64,000 nt of DNA from Paracoccus sp. TOH (GTDB taxonomy: Bacteria; Pseudomonadota; Alphaproteobacteria; Rhodobacterales; Rhodobacteraceae), in contig NZ_CP098360.1 in assembly GCF_030388245.1 (NCBI RefSeq), positions 1,324,501 through 1,388,500 of the forward strand. Reading direction: 5' to 3'. The notes beneath the pieces were generated by a model, which saw only the letters and a list, made by a program, of their open reading frames with translations, searched no databases and was not told the origin of the DNA. Position numbers and translations under genes: made by a program. Shown piece after piece: positions 13,836 to 24,091 of the stretch (positions are counted from its first letter, which is position 1; the number at the start of each line of letters is the position of its first letter).

Positions 13836-16762
13836 CCGAGACCGGACCCTTCCGCCTGCCGCGCGGCGGCCGCCTGATCGACCGCGCCTATCAACTGCCC
13901 TTCCGCTTCGACGGCCGCCAGATGCGCGGCCTGGTGGGCGATACCCTGGCCTCGGCCCTGCTGGCGAACGGCCAGCTGATGATGGGCCGCAGCTTCAAGT
14001 ATCACCGGCCGCGCGGCCCCATCGCCTCGGGGGCCGAGGAACCGAACGCGCTGCTGGGCCTGGGCCAGGGCGGCCGGTTCGAGCCGAACCAGCGCGCCAC
14101 CACCACGCCGCTGGTCGGCGGCATGGTCACCACGGCGCAGAACTGCTGGCCCAGCCTGAACGCCGATATCGGCGCGATCAACAACTGGATGTATCGCTTT
14201 TTTCCGGCGGGCTTCTATTACAAGACCTTCATGCATCCGCGCCCGTTCTGGAAGCATGTGTTCGAGCCGATCATCCGCCGCTCGGCCGGTCTGGGCAAGG
14301 CCCCGACCGAGGCCGATCCGGACAAGTACGAACAGGCCTATGCGCATGTGGATGTGGTCGTGGTCGGCGGCGGCATCGCCGGCCTGACCGCCGCCCGTGA
14401 CGCGGCCCGCGACGGCAAGTCGGTCTGGCTGGTCGAGCAGACGCCGCATTTCGGCGGCCGCACCCCCACCGACCATGCCGAGGGCCAGGCCCGTCTTGAT
14501 GCGCTGCTGGCCGAACTGCGCGGCATGGCCAACGTCACCCTGCGCCGCTCGACCCAGGCGACCGGGCTATACGACCACGGCTATCTGCTGGCCCGGGAAT
14601 CGCTGGCCGATCACGACCCGAACGCCGGCATTCCGCGCCAGCGCCTGTGGCGCATCCGCGCCGGCCATGTCATCGTCGCCACGGGCGCGCTGGAGCGGCC
14701 GCTGAGCTTTGCCGGCAACGACGTGCCGGGCGTGATCCTGGCCTCGGCCGTGCGCGATTATATCGACAATTACGGCGTGGCGCCCGGCCGCCGCATCGTC
14801 ATCGTCACCAATAACGACGACGCCTATCGCACCGCGCTGGCGGCGCTGGATGTGGGGCTGGAGGTGCCGGTGGTGATCGACGCCCGCAGCTCGGCCGGCG
14901 GCGCGCTGCCCGCGGCGGTTCGCGCCCGTGGCGTGCGCATCCTGACCGGCAGCGCCATCGCCGGCATCAAGGGCGGCCAGGGCGTCGAAGCGGTCAAGAT
15001 CTGCGCCCATTCCGGCTCGGGCGAGGTGACCGAGACGGTGGCTGCCGATTGCGTCGCCATGTCCGGCGGCTGGTCGCCGGTCGTGCATCTGTGGAGCCAT
15101 TGCGGCGGCAAGCTGAATTGGTCGGATGCGCAGTCGATGTTCGCCCCCGACCCGAACCGGCCGCCGACCGGCGCCGACGGCAAGGCGATGGCCAGCTGCG
15201 TCGGTGCGGCGGCGGGCGATCTGCTGGTCCCCGAACTGACCGGCGCGGCGGCGGAAGCCGCGACCATGCCGGTCTGGGTCATGCCGGCCCACGCCACCCG
15301 CAAGATGAAGTTCAAGATGTGGCTCGACTTCCAGAACGACGTGAAGGTCTCGGATGTCGAACTGGCCGCGCAGGAAGGCTATCACAGCGTCGAGCATACC
15401 AAGCGCTATACCACCCTTGGCATGGCGACCGACCAGGGCAAGGTCAGCAACATCAACGGCCTTGCGGTGCTGTCCAATGCGCTGAACCAGCCGATCCCGG
15501 CCACCGGCACCACGACCTTCCGCCCGCCCTATACGCCGCTGACGCTGGGCGCCATCGCCGGCGAGGCGCGGGGCGAGGTGTTCCAGCCGCTGCGCAAGAC
15601 CCCGATGCATGGCTGGCACGAAAGCCGCGGTGCCTTTTTCGAGCCGGTCGGCCATTGGCGCCGCCCCTATTGCTATCCGAAATCCGGCGAAAGCCATGGC
15701 GACGCGGTGGCGCGCGAGATCCGCGCGGTGCGGGCCAGCGTCGGCACGCTCGACGCCTCGACGCTGGGCAAGATCATCGTCAAGGGCCCGGATGCGGGCA
15801 GGTTCCTCGATATGATGTATACCGGCATGATGTCGACGCTGCCGGTCGGCAAGTGCCGCTATGGCCTGATCTGCAACGAGAACGGCTTCCTGGTGGACGA
15901 CGGCGTCGCCGCGCGCCTGTCCGAGGACACCTGGCTGGTGCACACCACCACCGGCGGCGCCGACCGCATGCACGGCCATATGGAAGACTGGCTGCAATGC
16001 GAATGGTGGGACTGGAAGGTTTATACCGCCAACGTCACCGAGCAATGGGCGCAGGTCGCCGTGGTCGGCCCCAAAGCCCGCGTGCTGCTGGAACGGCTGG
16101 GCGGCATGGACCTGTCGGCCGAGGCGCTGCCCTTCATGGGCTGGGCCGAGGGCGAGATCGCCGGCATCCCCGCCCGGGTCTATCGCATCAGCTTCTCGGG
16201 CGAGCTGTCCTTCGAGGTGGCGGTGCCCGCGAACCGGGGGCTGGAGCTTTGGGAAAAGCTGCATGAGGCCGGCCGCGACCTGGATGTCACCCCCTACGGC
16301 ACCGAGGCCATGCACGTCATGCGCGCCGAAAAAGGGTTCATCATGATCGGCGACGAATCCGACGGCACGGTGATCCCGCAGGATCTGGGCCTGACCTGGG
16401 CGATCAGCAAGAAGAAGGCCGACTATATCGGCAAGCGGGCCCAGGAACGCAGCCACATGACCGATCCCCGGCGCTGGAAGCTGGTGGGACTGGAAAGCGT
16501 CGACGGCCGGGTGCTGCCCGATGGCGTCTATGCGGTGGCCGATGGCGTCAACCCGAACGGCCAGCGCAACACCCAGGGCCGCGTGACCTCGACCTATATG
16601 TCGCCGACGCTGTCGAAGCCCATCGCCATGGGCCTGGTGCAGAACGGCCCCGAGCGCATGGGCGAGGTGCTGGAATTCCCGGTCGCGGGTCAGGAAAGCT
16701 ACAAGGCGCGGATCTGCGATCCGGTCTTCTACGACAAGGAAGGGAGCCGGGCGAATGGCTGA
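13832..16762 (+). CDS. soxA: Sarcosine oxidase subunit alpha
   Basis: The 976-residue subunit carries the noncovalent FAD/NAD+ and tetrahydrofolate sites. An N-terminal region (about 1-150, with MGRSFKYHRPRG typical of the family) precedes a Rossmann domain with VVVVGGGIAGLTAAR near 170-186, then a C-terminal GcvT-like folate-binding domain (about 590-970) where methylene transfer to tetrahydrofolate occurs. Full length for the family (about 960-1000). It overlaps soxD by four bases and soxG by eight, so the D-A-G part is tightly coupled. Confidence 0.94.
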   Translation: MTETGPFRLPRGGRLIDRAYQLPFRFDGRQMRGLVGDTLASALLANGQLMMGRSFKYHRPRGPIASGAEEPNALLGLGQGGRFEPNQRATTTPLVGGMVTTAQNCWPSLNADIGAINNWMYRFFPAGFYYKTFMHPRPFWKHVFEPIIRRSAGLGKAPTEADPDKYEQAYAHVDVVVVGGGIAGLTAARDAARDGKSVWLVEQTPHFGGRTPTDHAEGQARLDALLAELRGMANVTLRRSTQATGLYDHGYLLARESLADHDPNAGIPRQRLWRIRAGHVIVATGALERPLSFAGNDVPGVILASAVRDYIDNYGVAPGRRIVIVTNNDDAYRTALAALDVGLEVPVVIDARSSAGGALPAAVRARGVRILTGSAIAGIKGGQGVEAVKICAHSGSGEVTETVAADCVAMSGGWSPVVHLWSHCGGKLNWSDAQSMFAPDPNRPPTGADGKAMASCVGAAAGDLLVPELTGAAAEAATMPVWVMPAHATRKMKFKMWLDFQNDVKVSDVELAAQEGYHSVEHTKRYTTLGMATDQGKVSNINGLAVLSNALNQPIPATGTTTFRPPYTPLTLGAIAGEARGEVFQPLRKTPMHGWHESRGAFFEPVGHWRRPYCYPKSGESHGDAVAREIRAVRASVGTLDASTLGKIIVKGPDAGRFLDMMYTGMMSTLPVGKCRYGLICNENGFLVDDGVAARLSEDTWLVHTTTGGADRMHGHMEDWLQCEWWDWKVYTANVTEQWAQVAVVGPKARVLLERLGGMDLSAEALPFMGWAEGEIAGIPARVYRISFSGELSFEVAVPANRGLELWEKLHEAGRDLDVTPYGTEAMHVMRAEKGFIMIGDESDGTVIPQDLGLTWAISKKKADYIGKRAQERSHMTDPRRWKLVGLESVDGRVLPDGVYAVADGVNPNGQRNTQGRVTSTYMSPTLSKPIAMGLVQNGPERMGEVLEFPVAGQESYKARICDPVFYDKEGSRANG

Positions 16763-17273
16763 GGCACTGGCAAAGATCTCTCAGGTGCAGGACTGGGGCA
16801 TGATCCAGATCCGCGCCGACCTGGCGCGCGCGGGCGAGGCCATCGCCGCGGCCGCCGGGGTGGCGCTGCCCGAACGGGGCCGCATCACCACCGATGGCCG
16901 CCGGTCGCTGGGCTGGATGTCGCCGGACGAGCTGCTGCTGGTGCTGCCGCGGGCCGAGACGGCCGAGGCGCTGGCGGCGCTGCAGGACGCGCTGTCCACC
17001 GAACACGCGCTGGTGCTGGACGTCAGCGACATGCGCGCCGCGTTCCGCATCCAGGGCGCCAGGGCGCTGGACGTGCTGGCGAAGCTTTGCCCGACCGACC
17101 TGGCGGCCATGCCCGAGGACGGGCTGCGCCGCACCCGCGCCGCCCAGGTCGCCTGCGGCATCTGGCGCGAGCCGGGCGGCTATGTGCTGATCGGCTTCCG
17201 TTCGGTGGCCGACTACCTGCGCGGCATCCTGACCGGCGCCGCGGCGCCGGGCACGCAGCTCGACCCGCGCTAG
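16755..17273 (+). CDS. soxG: Sarcosine oxidase subunit gamma
   Basis: The 172-residue gamma subunit belongs to the GcvT-like superfamily: ITTDGRRSLGWMSPDELLLVLP (first part near 46-60), LVLDVSDMRAAFRIQGARA in the middle. It packs against the folate-binding half of alpha. It starts inside the last eight bases of soxA and closes the operon at a TAG. No terminator is evident behind it. Confidence 0.9.
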   Translation: MAEALAKISQVQDWGMIQIRADLARAGEAIAAAAGVALPERGRITTDGRRSLGWMSPDELLLVLPRAETAEALAALQDALSTEHALVLDVSDMRAAFRIQGARALDVLAKLCPTDLAAMPEDGLRRTRAAQVACGIWREPGGYVLIGFRSVADYLRGILTGAAAPGTQLDPR

Positions 17274-17357
17274 TTCCGCGCCGCGGGTCCGGACGGGGGC
17301 TTGTGGCGGCGGCAGGGCGGCGTATGGATGGGAGGCAAAAGCCATCCGGTTGATTCC

Positions 17358-17813
17358 ATGCGTCCCGCCCTGATCCTGCCCGCCCTTTTTCTTGCCGGCC
17401 TGCTGCTGCCGGCCCCGGCCCTGCGGGCGCAGGATCTCGCGCAGGAACCGCCGGTGGTGATGATGTGCCAGATCCTTGACGAAAGCGGCACCGGCTGGGT
17501 GCCGGAATTCATCATGCTGACCCGCCAGACCTCCGGCCCGCGCCAAGGCCGGATCGAGGTCTTCGACCCGATCCTGCAGAACCTGCTTGGCCACCCGATC
17601 GAGGCAAGGATCACCGCCGACGACCGCCGCAGCCGCAGCTATGGCTGGGCGCTGGCCGGGGTGCGCAACGCCTCGGGCCAGCGGACCGAGCGGCTGGACT
17701 ACCGGCTGACGGTGCGCAAATCCGACGGCACGGCCTCGGTCACCGCCGTCGCGCAGGGCTATGACAACGTCATGACCGGCAGCGGCGTCTGCGGCTCGCC
17801 CGGCGACGGCTAG
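17358..17813 (+). CDS. Secreted hypothetical protein
   Basis: The 151-residue product has a clear signal peptide (about 1-24, MRPALILPALF.. to ALRA) and a mature domain of about 125 residues with two cysteines (C38 in MMCQI and C146 in SGVCGS) that could form a disulphide in the periplasm. I do not recognise the family. An open frame and a GGGAGG sequence exist further upstream (17329), so a longer start is possible, but the signal peptide begins cleanly at 17358. It lies between soxG and sodB without coupling to either. Confidence 0.6.
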   Translation: MRPALILPALFLAGLLLPAPALRAQDLAQEPPVVMMCQILDESGTGWVPEFIMLTRQTSGPRQGRIEVFDPILQNLLGHPIEARITADDRRSRSYGWALAGVRNASGQRTERLDYRLTVRKSDGTASVTAVAQGYDNVMTGSGVCGSPGDG

Positions 17814-17920
17814 GGCCGGAACCCGCGCCGCGTTGAAGGCGTTTAGCGGCCGACAGGGCTTTTCCCCGACTGGCTCCTGTGCCAGAACACAATCCGAAAC
17901 CGTTGGAAAGGAAATCGAAA

Positions 17921-18520
17921 ATGGCCTTCACGCTTCCCGATCTTCCCTATGCTCACGACGCGCTGGCCGCTGGCGGCATGTCCAAGGAGACGCTGGAATA
18001 CCACCACGACAAGCACCACAAAGCCTATGTCGACAAGCTGAACGAGCTGGTGGCCGGCACCGAGTGGGAAGGCAAGAGCCTCGAGGACATCGTCAAGGGC
18101 ACCTACCAGTCGGGCGCGGTGGCGCAGAACGGTATCTTCAACAATGCCAGCCAGCACTGGAACCACGCGCAGTTCTGGGAAATGATGGGCCCGAATCCGG
18201 GCGCCATCCCGGGTGCGCTGGAAAAGGCCCTGACCGAAGCCTTCGGTTCGGTGGACGAGTTCAAGAAGAAATTCGCCGAGGCCGGCGCCGGGCAGTTCGG
18301 CTCGGGCTGGGCCTGGCTGGTCAAGGACAAGGACGGCAGCCTGAAGGTCACCAAGACCGAGAACGGCGTGAACCCGCTTTGCTTCGGCCAGACCGCGCTT
18401 CTGGGCTGCGACGTGTGGGAGCACAGCTATTACATCGACTTCCGCAACGCCCGGCCGAAATATCTGGAGAACTTCCTGAGCAATCTGGTGAACTGGGAAA
18501 ACGTGGCCTCGCGCCTCTGA
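17921..18520 (+). CDS. sodB: Superoxide dismutase, Fe type
   Basis: The 199-residue enzyme is a complete Fe/Mn superoxide dismutase that converts superoxide to oxygen and peroxide. Metal ligands are H28 (EYHHDKHH), H82 (HWNHAQFW), D164 and H168 (DVWEHSYY). The glutamine in NNASQHWNH favours the iron type. There is no signal peptide, so it is cytoplasmic. AAAGGAAA precedes the ATG. The gene stands alone and ends in a strong intrinsic terminator. Confidence 0.93.
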   Translation: MAFTLPDLPYAHDALAAGGMSKETLEYHHDKHHKAYVDKLNELVAGTEWEGKSLEDIVKGTYQSGAVAQNGIFNNASQHWNHAQFWEMMGPNPGAIPGALEKALTEAFGSVDEFKKKFAEAGAGQFGSGWAWLVKDKDGSLKVTKTENGVNPLCFGQTALLGCDVWEHSYYIDFRNARPKYLENFLSNLVNWENVASRL

Positions 18521-18541
18521 TCCCCGTCGGGACACCGCATC

Positions 18542-18569
18542 AAGGCCCGCCCGCCCGGCGGGCCTTTTT
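18542..18569 (+). terminator. Rho-independent terminator of sodB
   Basis: AAGGCCCGCC (18542-18551) pairs perfectly with GGCGGGCCTT (18557-18566) around the 5-base loop CGCCC, and a run of five T (18565-18569) follows. It lies 22 bases after the sodB stop: the cleanest intrinsic terminator in the window. Confidence 0.92.
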
Positions 18570-18659
18570 CGTTGCTTGAGCCCCATCACCGCCGGAAGCG
18601 GCCCCCTTGCCCCGGCCGCGAATCGGCCGCATGGCTGGGCGGATGGAAAGGGGCTGCGC

Positions 18660-19571
18660 ATGAGCGAATGGAGCAAGGGTTTCTGGGCGATGATCGGGGT
18701 CTGCGTGACCTGGGGCCTGTCGCCGATCTTCTACCGCGCCTTGTCCGAGGTGCCGGTGGTCGAGGTGCTGGCGCATCGGACCCTGTGGTCGCTGCTGCTG
18801 TTCCTGGCGGTGCTGGCCGTGCAGGGCCGGCTGCGCGAGCTGCGCGGGGCGCTGACCGGCCCGCATGTCGGGCGCATCGTGCTGGCGGCGCTGACCGTGT
18901 CGCTGAACTGGGGGCTGTTCATCTGGGCGGTGCAGGCCGGCCATGTCGTGCAAAGCTCGCTGGGCTATTACATCTTTCCGCTGATGGCTGTGGTCGCCGG
19001 CGTGCTGATGTTCGGCGAGGCGCTGAGCCGGGCGCAGGCCATGGCCGTGCTGCTGGCGGGCTTCGCCGTGGCGCTGCTGACCTGGGGCCTGGGCGTGGCG
19101 CCCTGGATCAGCCTGGGACTCGCCGTCACCTTCGTGCTTTACGGCGCGATCAAGAAATCGCTGCCATTGGGCCCGGTGCTGTCGGTGGCGGCCGAAGTGG
19201 CGCTGCTGACGCCGCTGGCCGCGGGCTGGCTGGTCCTGCAGGCGTTGGGGCTGCTGCCGGCCGGGGTGGCCGAACCGATGCGGTTCGGCGCCGATCTGTC
19301 CGTCTCGCTGCTGCTGGCCGCCTCGGGGGTGATCACGGCGGTGCCGCTGATCCTGTTCAGCTATGCCGCGCGCCGGGTCGGCATGGCGACGCTGGGGCTG
19401 ATGTTCTACCTGAACCCGACGCTGCAGTTCCTTTGCGCGGTGCTGCTGTTCGGCGAGGCGTTCACCCGCTGGCACATGATCGCCTTCGCGATGATCTGGG
19501 CGGCGCTGGCGATCTACAGCGCCTCGGCCTTCCGGCAGGCCCGGCGCGTCCCGCCATTGGCAAACGGGTGA
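18660..19571 (+). CDS. rarD: EamA-family transporter RarD
   Basis: The 303-residue inner-membrane protein has ten hydrophobic segments and the RarD start KGFWAMIGVCVTWGLSPIFY, with VEVLAHRTLWSLL in the second helix. RarD proteins are drug/metabolite exporters with no firmly known substrate; the name comes from an E. coli chloramphenicol-sensitivity locus. GGAAAGGGG precedes the ATG at 18660. The next gene follows after 42 bases on the same strand. Confidence 0.88.
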   Translation: MSEWSKGFWAMIGVCVTWGLSPIFYRALSEVPVVEVLAHRTLWSLLLFLAVLAVQGRLRELRGALTGPHVGRIVLAALTVSLNWGLFIWAVQAGHVVQSSLGYYIFPLMAVVAGVLMFGEALSRAQAMAVLLAGFAVALLTWGLGVAPWISLGLAVTFVLYGAIKKSLPLGPVLSVAAEVALLTPLAAGWLVLQALGLLPAGVAEPMRFGADLSVSLLLAASGVITAVPLILFSYAARRVGMATLGLMFYLNPTLQFLCAVLLFGEAFTRWHMIAFAMIWAALAIYSASAFRQARRVPPLANG

Positions 19572-19613
19572 AACCGCGTATAGAACAGCGCCAAAGAACT
19601 TCCCGGGGGCGAC

Positions 19614-20309
19614 ATGGCCAATCAGAACGACAGCTTCATCGACGAGGTCACCGAGGATCTGCGCCGCGACCGGCTGTTCGGATTGTTCCGCCGCTATGGC
19701 TGGATCGCCATCCTGGTGATCCTGGGCATCGTCGGCGGCGCCGCCTGGCGCGAATATGCGCGCAACCAGGACGAGGCGAAGGCCCAGAGCTGGGGCGACG
19801 CCATCCTGACCGCGCGCGAGGCCGAGGACCGGGTGGCGGCGCTGTCCGCCGTCGATCCGCAGGGCTCTGCCAGCCGCAAGCTGCTGTCCGAGATGCTGGC
19901 CGCCGGGGCCGAGGCCGAGGCCGGGCTGACCCAGCAGGCGGCCGAGCGGCTCAAGGCCGCGGCCAAGGGCGTCGAGGGGGATGCGGTGCTGCATGACCTG
20001 GCCATGCTCAAGGCGGTGATGGCCGCCGGCCCGGCGATGGACGCGGCCGAGCGCGACCGCGTCCTGGCCGAGCTGTCCAAGCCCGGCGCGCCCTTCGAGC
20101 TGCTGGCACTGGAACAGAAGGCCGTGGCGCTGATCGGCGCCGGCCGCAAGGAGGACGCGGTGATGCTGATCGGCCAGATCCAGCAAAAGGACGGGCTGTC
20201 CGAACCCTTGCGCCGCCGTCTTTCCGAGATGATGATCACCCTGGGCGCCGAGCCCGACCGCGCCGAGGGCCCCGGCCCGCAGACCATGCCGGCCCCCGGC
20301 GCCAACTGA
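19614..20309 (+). CDS. Membrane-anchored TPR-like protein (YfgM type)
   Basis: The 231-residue protein has a cytoplasmic N-terminus (SFIDEVTEDLRRDRL), one transmembrane segment (about 28-45) and a periplasmic helical, TPR-like region rich in Ala and Glu. This matches the YfgM/'tetratricopeptide repeat-like' family, which in E. coli associates with the SecYEG translocon and periplasmic chaperones. Gene order YfgM-like, bamB, der is conserved in proteobacteria and supports the call. The C-terminal 20 residues are Pro-rich. Confidence 0.82.
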   Translation: MANQNDSFIDEVTEDLRRDRLFGLFRRYGWIAILVILGIVGGAAWREYARNQDEAKAQSWGDAILTAREAEDRVAALSAVDPQGSASRKLLSEMLAAGAEAEAGLTQQAAERLKAAAKGVEGDAVLHDLAMLKAVMAAGPAMDAAERDRVLAELSKPGAPFELLALEQKAVALIGAGRKEDAVMLIGQIQQKDGLSEPLRRRLSEMMITLGAEPDRAEGPGPQTMPAPGAN

Positions 20310-20393
20310 AGCCCGGCACCGCCGGCAAGACAAGAAACTGCGCCCGCGGCCGGGTTTCCGACCTCACGCCCGGCCCGGATAGAGGAGAGAGCG

Positions 20394-21716
20394 ATGACGA
20401 GGCTGCCCCTGATCGCCGCTTTGGCCGGGCTGACCGCCCTTTCGGCCTGCCAGCAACGCGAAACCGTCCTGTCGGGCGAACGGCTGGACCCGCGCGCGGT
20501 GCTGTCGCCCGACGGCCCCGTGGTCGAGGGCACCGCCGCGCCCACCACCACCGCCCTGTCGCTGCCGGCGGTGCGCGGCAACAGCGACTGGCCGCAGCGC
20601 GCCGGCAACGCGGCCCATGTCTCGGGCAACATGGCGATCGGCGCCGGCACCAGCCGCATCTGGGCGACGAGCATCGGCCAGCCTTCGGATCGCCGCCACC
20701 GCGTCGCCGCCGCCCCGATCGTCGCGGCGGGCCTGGTCTTTGCCTTGGACAGCCAGTCCACGGTGACCGCCACCAGCACCGGCGGCGGCCGGGTCTGGAG
20801 CCGCGACCTGCGGCCCGGCGGCGAATCCGACCGCAGCGTCTCGGGCGGCGGCCTGGCCTTCGAGGGCAACCGCGTCTTTGCCACCACCGGCTATGGCGAG
20901 CTGGTGGCGCTGGACGCCCGCACCGGCGGCGTGGTCTGGCGGCAAAAGGTCGATGCGCCGATCAGCGGCGCGCCCACGGTGCAGGACGGTGTCGTCTATG
21001 TGCTGGGCCGCGACGCCACCGGCTGGGCGGTGCGCGCCAATGACGGCAAGGTGCTGTGGCGGGCCTTCGGCAATGACGGCATGGCCGGGGTGATGGGCGT
21101 CGCGGCGCCGGCCGTCTCGGGCTCGACCGTCGTCTTCCCCTTCGCGACGGGCGAGCTGATGGGCGTGGACGGCGCCAGCGGCAGCCAGATCTGGACCGCC
21201 AATGTCGCCGGCCAGCGCCTGGGCCGTGCGGTGGGCTATTTCCGCGACGTGACCGGCGATCCGGTGATCGCGGGCGGCACGGTCTATGCCGGCACCAGCT
21301 CGGGCCGGGTCGCCGCCTTCGACCTGGCCACCGGCGCGATGAAATGGGAGGCGCGCGAGGGCGCATCGAGCCCGGTGGTGCCGGCCGGGAACTCGGTCTT
21401 CCTGGTGAACGACCAGGCGCAGCTGTTGCGGCTCGACGCCGCCAACGGCGCACGGGTCTGGGCGCAGAAGCTGCCCTATTTCACCAAGCAGATCATCCGC
21501 AAGCAGGACAAGGTCTGGAACCATTACGGCCCGGTGCTGGCGGGATCGAAGCTTTACCTCGCCTCGTCGGACGGCTATCTGCGCGTCTTCGATCCCGCCT
21601 CGGGCGCGCTGATCGGCACCGCCGAGATCCCGGGCGGCGCCGCCGCGGCGCCGGCCGTCGCGGGCCAGACCCTTTACGTCGTCACCCATGACGGCCAGTT
21701 GATCGCATACAGATGA
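20394..21716 (+). CDS. bamB: Outer membrane assembly lipoprotein BamB
   Basis: The 440-residue lipoprotein has a type II signal peptide with lipobox LSAC at 16-19 and a PQQ-like beta-propeller made of repeats such as [15 protein letters not shown] and [17 protein letters not shown]. BamB is the scaffold subunit of the BAM complex, which folds beta-barrel proteins into the outer membrane. The ATG at 20394 follows GAGGAGAGAG. The stop overlaps the der start in an ATGA. Confidence 0.9.
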   Translation: MTRLPLIAALAGLTALSACQQRETVLSGERLDPRAVLSPDGPVVEGTAAPTTTALSLPAVRGNSDWPQRAGNAAHVSGNMAIGAGTSRIWATSIGQPSDRRHRVAAAPIVAAGLVFALDSQSTVTATSTGGGRVWSRDLRPGGESDRSVSGGGLAFEGNRVFATTGYGELVALDARTGGVVWRQKVDAPISGAPTVQDGVVYVLGRDATGWAVRANDGKVLWRAFGNDGMAGVMGVAAPAVSGSTVVFPFATGELMGVDGASGSQIWTANVAGQRLGRAVGYFRDVTGDPVIAGGTVYAGTSSGRVAAFDLATGAMKWEAREGASSPVVPAGNSVFLVNDQAQLLRLDAANGARVWAQKLPYFTKQIIRKQDKVWNHYGPVLAGSKLYLASSDGYLRVFDPASGALIGTAEIPGGAAAAPAVAGQTLYVVTHDGQLIAYR

Positions 21717-23185
21717 GCTTCACCCTCGCCATTGTCGGGCGTCCCAATGTCGGCAAGTCCACGCTGTTCAACCGTCTTGTCGGCAAGCGCCTGGCCCTGG
21801 TCGACGACCAGCCCGGCGTGACCCGCGACCTGCGCGAGGGGGCGGGGCGGCTGGGCGACCTGCGCTTCATCGTCGTCGATTCGGCCGGGCTCGAGATTGC
21901 CGAGGACGACAGCCTGCAAGGCCGGATGCGCCGCCTGACCGAGCGCGCGGTCGATGAGGCCGATGTCTGCCTGTTCGTGATCGACGCCCGGGTGGGCGTG
22001 ACGGCGGCCGACGAATATTTCGCCGATATCCTGCGCAAGCGAGCCAAGCACGTCATCCTGGCCGCCAACAAGGCCGAGGGCCGGGCGGGCGAGGCGGGGG
22101 CGATGGAAGCCTATGCGCTTGGCCTGGGCGAGCCCCTGCGCATCTCGGCCGAGCATGGCGAGGGGATGGACGATCTTTATCGCGCCTTGCAGCCGCTGGC
22201 CGAAGCCTTCGAGGCGCAGAACGTCCAGCAGGCGCCCGAGACCGACGTTGCCGTCGAGGATGGCGACGAGGAGATCGAGGATTGGCGTCCCTCGGCCGCG
22301 AAGCCCCTGCAGATTGCGGTGATCGGCCGGCCGAATGCCGGGAAATCGACGCTGATCAACAAGATCCTGGGCGAGGACCGCCTGCTGACCGGCCCCGAGG
22401 CCGGCATCACCCGCGATTCGATCAGCGTCAGCGCCGATTTCATGGGCACGCCGGTCCGCATCTTCGACACCGCCGGGATGCGCAAGAAGGCGCGCGTCAC
22501 CGACAAGGTGGAAAAACTTTCCGTCGCTGACGGCCTGCGCGCCGTGCGCTTCGCCGAGGTGGTGGTGGTGCTTCTGGACGTGGGTATCCCCTTCGAGCAG
22601 CAGGACCTGCGCATCGCCGATTTCGCCGAAACCGAGGGCCGCGCCGTCGTCGTGGCCGCGAACAAATGGGACCTGGAAGAGGACAAGCCCGAGAAGCTCA
22701 AGGAACTGCGCGAGGCTTTCGAGCGGCTGTTGCCGCAGCTAAAGGGCGCGCCCTTGGTCACGGTCTCGGCCCGCACCGGCAAGGGGCTGGACCGGCTGCA
22801 CAACGCCATCCTGAAGGCGCATGAAGTCTGGAACCGCCGCGTCCCCACCGCGCGGCTGAACCAGTGGCTGGGCGCGATGACCGAGGCGCATCCGCCACCC
22901 GCGCCGGGCGGCCGCCGCATCCGGCTGCGCTATATCACCCAGGTCAAGACCCGGCCGCCGGCCTTCGTGGTCATGGCGACCCATACCGACAAGCTGCCCG
23001 ACAGCTATCAGCGCTATCTGGTGAACGGGCTGCGGGCCGATTTCGACATGCCCGGCACGCCGATCCGGCTGACCTTCCGCGATCAGGGCAGCAAGAACCC
23101 TTACAAGGACAAGGCCAGCAAGATCAGCCAGTCCGGCGCGCTGTCCAAGCACAAGCACCGGCAGAAGCCGAAGGGCAGCGCCTAG
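21713..23185 (+). CDS. der: Ribosome-associated GTPase Der (EngA)
   Basis: The 490-residue protein has the two tandem GTPase domains unique to Der: GRPNVGKST at 9-17 and GRPNAGKST at 205-213, with [11 protein letters not shown] in the second switch and a C-terminal KH-like domain (about 385-480, ending [10 protein letters not shown]). Der acts late in 50S subunit assembly. An acidic linker ([14 protein letters not shown]) joins the two G domains. It is coupled to bamB by an ATGA. Its stop codon TAG is shared on the palindrome CTAG with the convergent membrane protein gene. Confidence 0.94.
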   Translation: MSFTLAIVGRPNVGKSTLFNRLVGKRLALVDDQPGVTRDLREGAGRLGDLRFIVVDSAGLEIAEDDSLQGRMRRLTERAVDEADVCLFVIDARVGVTAADEYFADILRKRAKHVILAANKAEGRAGEAGAMEAYALGLGEPLRISAEHGEGMDDLYRALQPLAEAFEAQNVQQAPETDVAVEDGDEEIEDWRPSAAKPLQIAVIGRPNAGKSTLINKILGEDRLLTGPEAGITRDSISVSADFMGTPVRIFDTAGMRKKARVTDKVEKLSVADGLRAVRFAEVVVVLLDVGIPFEQQDLRIADFAETEGRAVVVAANKWDLEEDKPEKLKELREAFERLLPQLKGAPLVTVSARTGKGLDRLHNAILKAHEVWNRRVPTARLNQWLGAMTEAHPPPAPGGRRIRLRYITQVKTRPPAFVVMATHTDKLPDSYQRYLVNGLRADFDMPGTPIRLTFRDQGSKNPYKDKASKISQSGALSKHKHRQKPKGSA

Positions 23186-24036
23186 GTCGTCACCCGCACC
23201 AGCGCCACGGCGATGATGGCGATGGCGATCACCGTCACCGTGGCGATGGCGGCATCGGTGGTGACGGTGTTGGCGGCAATGCCGATCAGCCCCCAGATCA
23301 GCGCCACGCTGAAGCCGATCCGCTTCGGCATCCGCAACTGCACGCTGACCGCCGCGACCGAGCCGATCAGCATGGCGATCACCGCCGCCACCTCTTGCGG
23401 GGCGCCCAGCCGGTCGCGCAGCAGCGAGGTGAAGGCGGCGAAGCAGACCAGCAGCCCCCAGCCCGCCACGAAACCCAGCGCGGAACTGCGATGCACCAGC
23501 AGCCCCTCGCGCACGCCGCGCAGGGCTGCGGCCAGGAAACAGGCCAGCATCAATGCCGAAAACAGAAAGGCGGTCAGCGGATAGGCCCCCAGCAGCCAGG
23601 GCCAGAGCGCGCCGGCCAGCAGGCCCAGGATCAGCGGCCCATGCTCTTGCAGGGTGTCATCGCGGCCGTGCAGTTGCAGCATGTCGCGCGGTAGCGGCGG
23701 GCCGACCTCCGGCGGCGCCTCGCTGGCTTCGTCAAGGGGCGACAGCCGGGCCTGCCGCATCCGCTCCGCCTTGGCCAGGCGCCGGGCCGCGTGAAAGCCG
23801 AGCGCCGCCCAGGTCAAGCCCAGCAGCGCCATCATCCCGGGATTCTTGGGCTGCAGGAACAGGCCGGGCAGGTCCACCGCCTGACGGCCAGAGGGAAGCC
23901 CGTGCAGCAGCGCGGCGGCATCGCCGCCGCCCGGGACGGCCGGGGCAGGGGGCGACGGTGCCAGCGCATAGGCCAGCGAACTGGCCAAGAAGACCAGCAC
24001 CGCCAGCAGCAGAAGGATCGGGCCCGCGCGAGACAT
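23182..24036 (-). CDS. Membrane protein of unknown function
   Basis: The 284-residue protein has an N-terminal hydrophobic segment (about 6-26), a second near 70-84, and five or six more between about 133 and 282, so it is an integral inner-membrane protein. A polar loop of about 45 residues (88-130) contains [21 protein letters not shown] do not recognise the family. The gene is convergent with der, with which it shares the four bases CTAG as stop codons, and lies downstream of serS on the same strand with a 55-base gap. Confidence 0.75.
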   Translation of the reverse strand: MSRAGPILLLLAVLVFLASSLAYALAPSPPAPAVPGGGDAAALLHGLPSGRQAVDLPGLFLQPKNPGMMALLGLTWAALGFHAARRLAKAERMRQARLSPLDEASEAPPEVGPPLPRDMLQLHGRDDTLQEHGPLILGLLAGALWPWLLGAYPLTAFLFSALMLACFLAAALRGVREGLLVHRSSALGFVAGWGLLVCFAAFTSLLRDRLGAPQEVAAVIAMLIGSVAAVSVQLRMPKRIGFSVALIWGLIGIAANTVTTDAAIATVTVIAIAIIAVALVRVTT

Positions 24037-24091
24037 GGTTGGAAACGCCGCCCGCTCGCAGCGGGTTTCGCGCGATTTATCTTTTGTTAAG

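Noticed and set aside
14567..16456. 629-codon minus-strand frame inside soxA
   Set aside because: Same antisense artefact; composition is Ala/Gly/His/Asp-rich and soxA is a certain gene on the other strand.
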